A stretch of DNA of 64,000 nt from positions 376,001 to 440,000 of the forward strand of contig CP136064.1 of assembly GCA_032622095.1 (NCBI GenBank). The letters are read 5' to 3'. The notes under the pieces were generated by a model. That model was given only the letters and a program-made list of their open reading frames with translations. It did no database searches and had not been told where the DNA came from. Made by a program: the position numbers and the translations under genes. Source of the stretch: Siphonodentalium dalli. Taxonomy: Eukaryota > Mollusca > Scaphopoda > Gadilida > Siphonodentaliidae. Positions within the stretch are counted from its first letter, which is position 1. Each line of letters begins with the position of its first letter. Of the stretch, positions 53,344 to 63,877 are shown in pieces.

Positions 53344-56300
53344 ATGGTGGAGTACGGTTGGATATTTTCAATTTGGCGCATGTTTCTCCATACCGCGCCA
53401 TGTCAAATCTGGCCATATCCGAATCGGGTTGTTATTTACAATGACTGCAGAAAATATATATCTTCATGGTGGAATGCAAATGTATGTTTAAAGGAACAGA
53501 TGTATCTCAACTTAAAGGGACATAAGTAACACAGTCACCAACTTAAAGGGGTATCTGCTATAGACTGGTTCCATGGTGGAGTACGGTTGGATATTTTCAA
53601 TTTGGCGCATGTTTCTCCCTACCGCGCCATGTCAAATCTGGCCATATCCGAATCGGGTTGTCATTTACAATGACTACAGAAAATAAATATCTTCATGTTG
53701 GAATGCAAATGTATGTTTAAAGGAACAGATGTATCTCAACTTAAAGGGACATAAGTAACACAGTCACCAACTTTAAGGGGTATCTGCTATAGACTGGTTC
53801 CATGGTGGAGTACGGTTGGATATTTTCAATTTGGCGCTTGTTTCTCCATACCGCGCCATGTCAAATCTGGCCATATCCGAATCGGGTTGTCATTTACAAT
53901 GACTGCAGAAAATATATATCTTCATGGTGGAATGCAAATGTATGTTTAAAGGAACAGATGTATCTCAACTTAAAGGGACATAAGTAACACAGTCACCAAC
54001 TTTAAGGGGTATCTGCTATAGACTGGTTTCATGGTGGAGTACGGTTGGATATTTTCAATTTGGCGCATGTTTCTCCATACCGCGCCATGTCAAATCTGGC
54101 CATATCCGAATCGGGTTGTCATTTACAATGACTACAGAAAATAAATATCTTCATGTTGGAAAGCAAATGTATGTTTAAAGGAACAGATGTATCTCAACTT
54201 AAAGGGACATAAGTAACACAGTCACCAACTTAAAGGGGTATCTGCTATAGACTGGTTCCATGGTGGAGTACGGTTGGATATTTTCAATTTGGCGCATGTT
54301 TCTCCATACCGCGCCATGTCAAATCTGGCCATATCCGAATCGGGTTGTTATTTACAATGACTGCAGAAAATATATATCTTCATGGTGGAATGCAAATGTA
54401 TGTTTAAAGGAACAGATGTATCTCAACTTAAAGGGACATAAGTAACACAGTCACCAACTTAAAGGGGTATCTGCTATAGACTGGTTCCATGGTGGAGTAC
54501 GGTTGGATATTTTCAATTTGTCGCATGTTTCTCCCTACCGCGCCATGTCAAATCTGGCCATATCCGAATCGGGTTGTCATTTACAATGACTACAGAAAAT
54601 AAATATCTTCATGTTGGAATGCAAATGTATGTTTAAAGGAACAGATGTATCTCAACTTAAAGGGACATAAGTAACACAGTCACCAACTTTAAGGGGTATC
54701 TGCTATAGACTGGTTCCATGGTGGAGTATGGTTGGATATTTTCAATTTGGCGCTTGTTTCTCCATACCGCGCCATGTCAAATCTGGCCATATCCGAATCG
54801 GGTTGTCATTTACAATGACTGCAGAAAATATATATCTTCATGGTGGAATGCAAATGTATGTTTAAAGGAACAGATGTATCTCAACTTAAAGGGACATAAG
54901 TAACACAGTCACCAACTTTAAGGGGTATCTGCTATAGACTGGTTTCATGGTGGAGTACGGTTGGATATTTTCAATTTGGCGCATGTTTCTCCATACCGCG
55001 CCATGTCAAATCTGGCCATATCCGAATCGGGTTGTCATTTACAATGACTGCAGAAAATATATATCTTCATGTTGGAATGCAAATGTATGTTTAAAGGAAC
55101 AGATGTATCTCAACTTAAAGGGACATAAGTAACACAGTCACCAACTTTAAGGGGTATCTGCTATAGACTGGTTCCATGGTGGAGTACGGTTGGATATTTT
55201 CTATTTGGCGCATGTTTCTCCATACCGCGCCATGTCAAATCTGGCCATATCCGAATCGGGTTGTCATTTACAATGACTGCAGAAAATATATATCTTCATG
55301 TTGGAATGCAAATGTATGTTTAAAGAAACAGATGTATCTCAACTTAAAGGGACATAAGTAACACAGTCACCAACTTTAAGGGGTATCTGCTATAGACTGG
55401 TTCCATGGTGGAGTACTGTTGGATATTTTCAATTTGGCGCATGTTTCTCCATACCGCGCCATGTCAAATCTGGCCATATCCGAATCGGGTTGTCATTTAC
55501 AATGACTACAGAAAATAAATATCTTCATGTTGGAATGCAAATGTATGTTTAAAGGAACACATGTATCTCAACTTAAAGGGACATAAGTAACACAGTCACC
55601 AACTTTAAGGGGTATCTGCTATAGACTGGTTCCATGGTGGAGTACGGTTGGATATTTTCAATTTGGCGCATGTTTTTCCATACCGCGCCATGTCAAATCT
55701 GGCCATATCCGAATCGGGTTGTCATTTACAATGACTACAGAAAATAAATATCTTCATGTTGGAAAGCAAATGTATGTTTAAAGGAACAGATGTATCTCAA
55801 CTTAAAGGGAAATAAGTAACACAGTCACCAACTTAAAGGGGTATCTGCTATAGACTGGTTCCATGGTGGAGTACGGCTGGATATTTTCAATTTGGCGCAT
55901 GTTTCTCCATACCGCGCCATGTCAAATCTGGCCATATCCGAATCGGGTTGTCATTTACAATGACTGCAGAAAATATATATCTTCATGTTGGAATGCAAAT
56001 GTATGTTTAAAGGAACAGATGTATCTCAACTTAAAGGGACATAAGTAACACAGTCACCAACTTTAAGGGGTATCTGCTATAGACTGGTTACATGATGGAG
56101 TACGGTTGGATATTTTCTATTTGGCGCATGTTTCTCCATACCGCGCCATGTCAAATCTGGCCATATCCGAATCGGGTTGTCATTTACAATGACTACAGAA
56201 AATAAATATCTTCATGTTGGAATGCAAATGTATGTTTAAAGAAACAGATGTATCTCAACTTAAAGGGACATAAGTAACACAGTCACCAACTTTAAGGGGT

Positions 56301-57923
56301 ATCTGCTATAGACTGGTTCCATGGTGGAGTACTGTTGGATATTTTCAATTTGGCGCATGTTTCTCCATACCGCGCCATGTCAAATCTGGCCATATCCGAA
56401 TCGGGTAGTCATTTACAATGACTACAGAAAATAAATATCTTCATGTTGGAATGCAAATGTATGTTTAAAGGAACACATGTATCTCAACTTAAAGGGACAT
56501 AAGTAACACAGTCACCAACTTTAAGGGGTATCTGCTATAGAATGGTTCCATGGTGGAGTACGGTTGGATATTTTCAATTTGGCGCATGTTTTTCCATACC
56601 GCGCCATGTCAAATCTGGCCATATCCGAATCGGGTTGTCATTTACAATGACTACAGAAAATAAATATCTTCATGTTGGAAAGCAAATGTATGTTTAAAGG
56701 AACAGATGTATCTCAACTTAAAGGGACATAAGTAACACAGTCACCAACTTAAAGGGGTATCTGCTATAGACTGGTTCCATGGTGGAGTACGGTTGGATAT
56801 TTTCAATTTGGCGCATGTTTCTCCATACCGCGCCATGTCAAATCTGGCCATATCCGAATCGGGTTGTTATTTACAATGACTGCAGAAAATATATATCTTC
56901 ATGGTGGAATGCAAATGTATGTTTAAAGGAACAGATGTATCTCAACTTAAAGGGACATAAGTAACACAGTCACCAACTTAAAGGGGTATCTGCTATAGAC
57001 TGGTTCCATGGTGGAGTACGGTTGGATATTTTCAATTTGGCGCATGTTTCTCCCTACCGCGCCATGTCAAATCTGGCGATATCCGAATCGGGTTGTCATT
57101 TACAATGACTACAGAAAATAAATATCTTCATGTTGGAATGCAAATGTATGTTTAAAGGAACAGATGTATCTCAACTTAAAGGGACATAAGTAACACAGTC
57201 ACCAACTTTAAGGGGTATCTGCTATAGACTGGTTCCATGGTGGAGTACGGTTGGATATTTTCAATTTGGCGCTTGTTTCTCCATACCGCGCCATGTCAAA
57301 TCTGGCCATATCCGAATCGGGTTGTCATTTACAATGACTGCAGAAAATATATATCTTCATGGTGGAATGCAAATGTATGTTTAAAGGAACAGATGTATCT
57401 CAACTTAAAGGGACATAAGTAACACAGTCACCAACTTTAAGGGGTATCTGCTATAGACTGGTTTCATGGTGGAGTACGGTTGGATATTTTCAATTTGGCG
57501 CATGTTTCTCCATACCGCGCCATGTCAAATCTGGCCATATCCGAATCGGGTTGTCATTTACAATGACTGCAGAAAATATATATCTTCATGTTGGAATGCA
57601 AATGTATGTTTAAAGGAACAGATGTATCTCAACTTAAAGGGACATAAGTAACACAGTCACCAACTTTAAGGGGTATCTGCTATAGACTGGTTCCATGGTG
57701 GAGTACGGTTGGATATTTTCTATTTGGCGCATGTTTCTCCATACCGCGCCATGTCAAATCTGGCCATATCCGAATCGGGTTGTCATTTACAATGACTGCA
57801 GAAAATATATATCTTCATGTTGGAATGCAAATGTATGTTTAAAGGAACAGATGTATCTCAACTTAAAGGGACATAAGTAACACAGTCACCAACTTTAAGG
57901 GGTATCTGCTATAGACTGGTTCC
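53344..57923 (+). repeat. 20-monomer block, copy 2
   Basis: Near-identical copy of 46474-51053. Changes private to this copy include GTATGG at the C monomer 54718, GGGAAATAAG near 55809 and TCTGGCGAT near 57075. ACATGATGG (near 56090) and TATAGAATGG (near 56538) are absent from copy 1 but shared with the next 17-mer, so they arose after the 30-monomer duplication and before the 17-mer one. Confidence 0.88.
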
Positions 57924-60900
57924 ATGGTGGAGTACGGTTGGATATTTTCAATTTGTCGCATGTTTCTCCATACCGCGCCATGTCAAATCTGGCCATATCC
58001 GAATCGGGTTGTCATTTACAATGACTACAGAAAATAAATATCTTCATGTTGGAAAGCAAATGTATGTTTAAAGGAACAGATGTATCTCAACTTAAAGGGA
58101 CATAAGTAACACAGTCACCAACTTAAAGGGGTATCTGCTATAGACTGGTTCCATGGTGGAGTACGGTTGGATATTTTCAATTTGGCGCATGTTTCTCCAT
58201 ACCGCGCCATGTCAAATCTGGCCATATCCGAATCGGGTTGTTATTTACAATGACTGCAGAAAATATATATCTTCATGGTGGAATGCAAATGTATGTTTAA
58301 AGGAACAGATGTATCTCAACTTAAAGGGACATAAGTAACACAGTCACCAACTTAAAGGGGTATCTGCTATAGACTGGTTCCATGGTGGAGTACGGTTGGA
58401 TATTTTCAATTTGTCGCATGTTTCTCCCTACCGCGCCATGTCAAATCTGGCCATATCCGAATCGGGTTGTCATTTACAATGACTACAGAAAATAAATATC
58501 TTCATGTTGGAATGCAAATGTATGTTTAAAGGAACAGATGTATCTCAACTTAAAGGGACATAAGTAACACAGTCACCAACTTTAAGGGGTATCTGCTATA
58601 GACTGGTTCCATGGTGGAGTACGGTTGGATATTTTCAATTTGGCGCTTGTTTCTCCATACCGCGCCATGTCAAATCTGGCCATATCCGAATCGGGTTGTC
58701 ATTTACAATGACTGCAGAAAATATATATCTTCATGGTGGAATGCAAATGTATGTTTAAAGGAACAGATGTATCTCAACTTAAAGGGACATAAGTAACACA
58801 GTCACCAACTTTAAGGGGTATCTGCTATAGACTGGTTTCATGGTGGAGTACGGTTGGATATTTTCAATTTGGCGCATGTTTCTCCATACCGCGCCATGTC
58901 AAATCTGGCCATATCCGAATCGGGTTGTCATTTACAATGACTGCAGAAAATATATATCTTCATGTTGGAATGCAAATGTATGTTTAAAGGAACAGATGTA
59001 TCTCAACTTAAAGGGACATAAGTAACACAGTCACCAACTTTAAGGGGTATCTGCTATAGACTGGTTCCATGGTGGAGTACGGTTGGATATTTTCTATTTG
59101 GCGCATGTTTCTCCATACCGCGCCATGTCAAATCTGGCCATATCCGAATCGGGTTGTCATTTACAATGACTGCAGAAAATATATATCTTCATGTTGGAAT
59201 GCAAATGTATGTTTAAAGAAACAGATGTATCTCAACTTAAAGGGACATAAGTAACACAGTCACCAACTTTAAGGGGTATCTGCTATAGACTGGTTCCATG
59301 GTGGAGTACTGTTGGATATTTTCAATTTGGCGCATGTTTCTCCATACCGCGCCATGTCAAATCTGGCCATATCCGAATCGGGTTGTCATTTACAATGACT
59401 ACAGAAAATAAATATCTTCATGTTGGAATGCAAATGTATGTTTAAAGGAACACATGTATCTCAACTTAAAGGGACATAAGTAACACAGTCACCAACTTTA
59501 AGGGGTATCTGCTATAGACTGGTTCCATGGTGGAGTACGGTTGGATATTTTCAATTTGGCGCATGTTTTTCCATACCGCGCCATGTCAAATCTGGCCATA
59601 TCCGAATCGGGTTGTCATTTACAATGACTACAGAAAATAAATATCTTCATGTTGGAAAGCAAATGTATGTTTAAAGGAACAGATGTATCTCAACTTAAAG
59701 GGACATAAGTAACACAGTCACCAACTTAAAGGGGTATCTGCTATAGACTGGTTCCATGGTGGAGTACGGCTGGATATTTTCAATTTGGCGCATGTTTCTC
59801 CATACCGCGCCATGTCAAATCTGGCCATATCCGAATCGGGTTGTCATTTACAATGACTGCAGAAAATATATATCTTCATGTTGGAATGCAAATGTATGTT
59901 TAAAGGAACAGATGTATCTCAACTTAAAGGGACATAAGTAACACAGTCACCAACTTTAAGGGGTATCTGCTATAGACTGGTTACATGATGGAGTACGGTT
60001 GGATATTTTCTATTTGGCGCATGTTTCTCCATACCGCGCCATGTCAAATCTGGCCATATCCGAATCGGGTTGTCATTTACAATGACTACAGAAAATAAAT
60101 ATCTTCATGTTGGAATGCAAATGTATGTTTAAAGAAACAGATGTATCTCAACTTAAAGGGACATAAGTAACACAGTCACCAACTTTAAGGGGTATCTGCT
60201 ATAGACTGGTTCCATGGTGGAGTACTGTTGGATATTTTCAATTTGGCGCATGTTTCTCCATACCGCGCCATGTCAAATCTGGCCATATCCGAATCGGGTA
60301 GTCATTTACAATGACTACAGAAAATAAATATCTTCATGTTGGAATGCAAATGTATGTTTAAAGGAACACATGTATCTCAACTTAAAGGGACATAAGTAAC
60401 ACAGTCACCAACTTTAAGGGGTATCTGCTATAGAATGGTTCCATGGTGGAGTACGGTTGGATATTTTCAATTTGGCGCATGTTTTTCCATACCGCGCCAT
60501 GTCAAATCTGGCCATATCCGAATCGGGTTGTCATTTACAATGACTACAGAAAATAAATATCTTCATGTTGGAAAGCAAATGTATGTTTAAAGGAACAGAT
60601 GTATCTCAACTTAAAGGGACATAAGTAACACAGTCACCAACTTAAAGGGGTATCTGCTATAGACTGGTTCCATGGTGGAGTACGGTTGGATATTTTCAAT
60701 TTGGCGCATGTTTCTCCATACCGCGCCATGTCAAATCTGGCCATATCCGAATCGGGTTGTTATTTACAATGACTGCAGAAAATATATATCTTCATGGTGG
60801 AATGCAAATGTATGTTTAAAGGAACAGATGTATCTCAACTTAAAGGGACATAAGTAACACAGTCACCAACTTAAAGGGGTATCTGCTATAGACTGGTTCC

Positions 60901-61816
60901 ATGGTGGAGTACGGTTGGATATTTTCAATTTGGCGCATGTTTCTCCCTACCGCGCCATGTCAAATCTGGCCATATCCGAATCGGGTTGTCATTTACAATG
61001 ACTACAGAAAATAAATATCTTCATGTTGGAATGCAAATGTATGTTTAAAGGAACAGATGTATCTCAACTTAAAGGGACATAAGTAACACAGTCACCAACT
61101 TTAAGGGGTATCTGCTATAGACTGGTTCCATGGTGGAGTACGGTTGGATATTTTCAATTTGGCGCTTGTTTCTCCATACCGCGCCATGTCAAATCTGGCC
61201 ATATCCGAATCGGGTTGTCATTTACAATGACTGCAGAAAATATATATCTTCATGGTGGAATGCAAATGTATGTTTAAAGGAACAGATGTATCTCAACTTA
61301 AAGGGACATAAGTAACACAGTCACCAACTTTAAGGGGTATCTGCTATAGACTGGTTTCATGGTGGAGTACGGTTGGATATTTTCAATTTGGCGCATGTTT
61401 CTCCATACCGCGCCATGTCAAATCTGGCCATATCCGAATCGGGTTGTCATTTACAATGACTGCAGAAAATATATATCTTCATGTTGGAATGCAAATGTAT
61501 GTTTAAAGGAACAGATGTATCTCAACTTAAAGGGACATAAGTAACACAGTCACCAACTTTAAGGGGTATCTGCTATAGACTGGTTCCATGGTGGAGTACG
61601 GTTGGATATTTTCTATTTGGCGCATGTTTCTCCATACCGCGCCATGTCAAATCTGGCCATATCCGAATCGGGTTGTCATTTACAATGACTGCAGAAAATA
61701 TATATCTTCATGTTGGAATGCAAATGTATGTTTAAAGGAACAGATGTATCTCAACTTAAAGGGACATAAGTAACACAGTCACCAACTTTAAGGGGTATCT
61801 GCTATAGACTGGTTCC
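57924..61816 (+). repeat. 17-monomer higher-order unit, youngest duplicate
   Basis: Seventeen monomers duplicating 54031-57923 at exactly 3893 bp. ACATGATGG (56090 and 59983) and TATAGAATGG (56538 and 60431) occur only in these two units. The first monomer is a B'/D chimera: TTTGTCGCA followed by CTCCATACC and GGAAAGC. This marks the crossover joint. Confidence 0.9.
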
Positions 61817-63449
61817 ATGGTGGAGTACGGTTGGATATTTTCAATTTGGCGCATGTTTCTCCCTACCGCGCCATGTCAGATCTGGCCATATCCGAATCGG
61901 GTTGTCATTTACAATGACTGCAGAAAATAAATATCTTCATGTTGGAATGCAAATGTATGTTTAAAGGAACAGATGTATCTCAACTTAAAGGGACATAAGT
62001 AACACAGTCACCAACTTAAAGAGGTGTCTGATTTAGACTGGTTCCATGGTGGAGTACGGTTGGATATTTTCTATTTGGCGCATGTTTCTCCATACCGCGC
62101 CATGTCAAATCTGGCCATATCCGAATCGGGTTGTCATTTACAATGACTACAGAAAATAAATATCTTCATGTTGGAATGCAAATGTATGTTTAAAGAAACA
62201 GATGTATCTCAACTTAAAGGGACATAAGTAACACAGTCACCAACTTTAAGGGGTATCTGCTATAGACTGGTTCCATGGTGGAGTACGGTTGGATATTTTC
62301 TATTTGGCGCATGTTTCTCCATACCGCGCCATGTCAAATCTGGCCATATCCGAATCGGGTTGTCATTTACAATGACTACAGAAAATAAATATCTTCATGG
62401 TGGAATGCAAATGTATGTTTAAAGGAACAGATGTATCTCAACTTAAAGGGACATAAGTAACACAGTCATTAACTTTAAGGGGTATCTGCTATAGACTGGT
62501 TCCATGGTGGAGTACGGTTGGATATTTTCAATTTGGCGCATGTTTCTCCATACCGCGCCATGTCAAATCTGGCCATATCCGAATCGGGTTGTCATTTACA
62601 ATGACTGCAGAAAATAATTATCTTCATTTTGGAATGCAAATGTATGTTTAAAGGAACAGATGTATCTCAACTTAAAGGGACATAAGTAACACAGTCACCA
62701 ACTTAAAGAGGTGTCTGATTTAGACTGGTTCCATGGTGGAGTACGGTTGGATATTTTCTATTTGGCGCATGTTTCTCCATACCGCGCCATGTCAAATCTG
62801 GCCATATCCGAATCGGGTTGTCATTTACAATGACTACAGAAAATAAATATCTTCATGTTGGAATGCAAATGTATGTTTAAAGGAACACATGTATCTCAAC
62901 TTAAAGGGACATAAGTAACACAGTCACCAACTTTAAGGGGTATCTGCTATAGACTGGTTCCATGGTGGAGTACGGTTGGATATTTTCAATTTGGCGCATG
63001 TTTTTCCATACCGCGCCATGTCAAATCTGGCCATATCCGAATCGGGTTGTCATTTACAATGACTACAGAAAATAAATATCTTCATGTTGGAAAGCAAATG
63101 TATGTTTAAAGGAACAGATGTATCTCAACTTAAAGGGACATAAGTAACACAGTCACCAACTTAAAGGGGTATCTGCTATAGACTGGTTCCATGGTGGAGT
63201 ACGGTTGGATATTTTCAATTTGGCGCATGTTTCTCCATACCGCGCCATGTCAAATCTGGCCATATCCGAATCGGGTTGTTATTTACAATGACTGCAGAAA
63301 ATATATATCTTCATGGTGGAATGCAAATGTATGTTTAAAGGAACAGATGTATCTCAACTTAAAGGGACATAAGTAACACAGTCACCAACTTAAAGGGGTA
63401 TCTGCTATAGACTGGTTCCATGGTGGAGTACGGTTGGATATTTTCAATT

Positions 63450-63476
63450 TGGCGCATGTTTCTCCCTACCGCGCCA
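63450..63476. repeat. Inverted repeat TGGCGC...GCGCCA (example copy)
   Basis: Perfect 6-bp arms, TGGCGC at 63450-63455 and GCGCCA at 63471-63476, around a 15-nt spacer. Present in most monomers. The left arm is broken in B' (TGTCGC), L (TTGCGC) and the GGCACATG monomers; the right arm is broken in the GCGCAATG monomers. It could form a hairpin or bind a dimeric protein, but no function is shown. Confidence 0.7.
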
Positions 63477-63494
63477 TGTCAAATCTGGCCATAT

Positions 63495-63503
63495 CCGAAT
63501 CGG
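63495..63503. repeat. Short dyad CCGA-A-TCGG (example copy)
   Basis: A 4-bp arm palindrome around one central A. It is kept in almost all monomers; exceptions are CCTAATCGG in L and CCAAATCGG in the monomers at 907, 12354 and 17163. It is too short to assign a role, but it sits 18 bp past the larger inverted repeat in a CpG-rich third of the monomer. Confidence 0.6.
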
Positions 63504-63549
63504 GTTGTCATTTACAATGACTACAGAAAATAAATATCTTCATGTTGGA

Positions 63550-63557
63550 ATGCAAAT
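63550..63557 (+). other. Perfect POU octamer ATGCAAAT (example copy)
   Basis: Exact match to the canonical octamer bound by POU-family factors such as Oct-1. It occurs once per monomer in most types and is changed to AAGCAAAT in D and H, and to ATGCAATA in the 1823 monomer. Binding is not demonstrated. An 8-mer match within 229 bp can arise by chance. Confidence 0.4.
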
Positions 63558-63563
63558 GTATGT

Positions 63564-63625
63564 TTAAAGGAACAGATGTATCTCAACTTAAAGGGACATA
63601 AGTAACACAGTCACCAACTTTAAGG
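63564..63625 (+). repeat. Three TTAAAGG-type subrepeats inside the monomer (example copy)
   Basis: TTAAAGG at 63564, TTAAAGG at 63588 and TTTAAGG at 63619 (TTAAAGG in monomers with the CAACTTAAAGG tail), spaced 24 and 31 bp. The first two extend to 14 matches in 17 (TTAAAGGAACAGATGTA against TTAAAGGGACATAAGTA). The second and third share CAACTT in front. This suggests that the right-hand third of the monomer grew by short internal duplications. Confidence 0.65.
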
Positions 63626-63877
63626 GGTATCTGCTATAGACTGGTTCCATGGTGGAGTACGGTTGGATATTTTCAATTTGGCGCTTGTTTCTCCATACCG
63701 CGCCATGTCAAATCTGGCCATATCCGAATCGGGTTGTCATTTACAATGACTGCAGAAAATATATATCTTCATGGTGGAATGCAAATGTATGTTTAAAGGA
63801 ACAGATGTATCTCAACTTAAAGGGACATAAGTAACACAGTCACCAACTTTAAGGGGTATCTGCTATAGACTGGTTTC

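Larger units (their letters stand above)
63420..63648 (+). repeat. Reference monomer (type B) used for internal map
   Basis: A representative 229-bp monomer. The first ~85 bases hold all six CpG and the two inverted repeats. The middle, about 63511-63549, is A/T-rich and carries the TAAATA versus TATATA polymorphism. The last ~90 bases hold three TTAAAGG-like elements. The ends read ATGGTGGAGTACGG on the left and CTATAGACTGGTTCC on the right. Restriction-type sites that follow monomer type are CCATGG (lost in the TTCATGG and TACATGG heads), CTGCAG (CTACAG in B, D, H, J), AGTACT (G only), AGATCT (K only) and TTTAAA (nearly all). Confidence 0.9.
61817..63877 (+). repeat. Phrase K-M-N-I-J-H-A-B-C with one monomer deleted
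   Basis: K at 61817 ends in the rare tail cassette normally carried by L and is followed at once by M. One L-equivalent (229 bp) is missing, and the AGATCT to GTCATTAAC distance is about 590 bp instead of about 820. M to C (62046-63877) matches 52199-54030 at 9847 bp. Confidence 0.86.

Noticed and set aside
63411-63433. RNA polymerase III B box (GGTTCCATGG) and A box (TGGTGGAGTACGG), suggesting a tRNA-derived SINE
   Set aside because: Both are partial matches and stand in the wrong order. Pairing across monomers would put them about 220 bp apart. There is no A-rich tail, terminator or target-site duplication.
63487-63504. CENP-B box (TTCGNNNNANNCGGG)
   Set aside because: The A-NN-CGGG half fits ATATCCGAATCGGG, but the TTCG half reads CATA. 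The essential bases are not all present on either strand.
63529-63534. AATAAA polyadenylation signal in TAAATA-type monomers
   Set aside because: A six-base motif in an A/T-rich segment with no transcript unit upstream. It simply reflects the same polymorphism that opens or closes the short frame.
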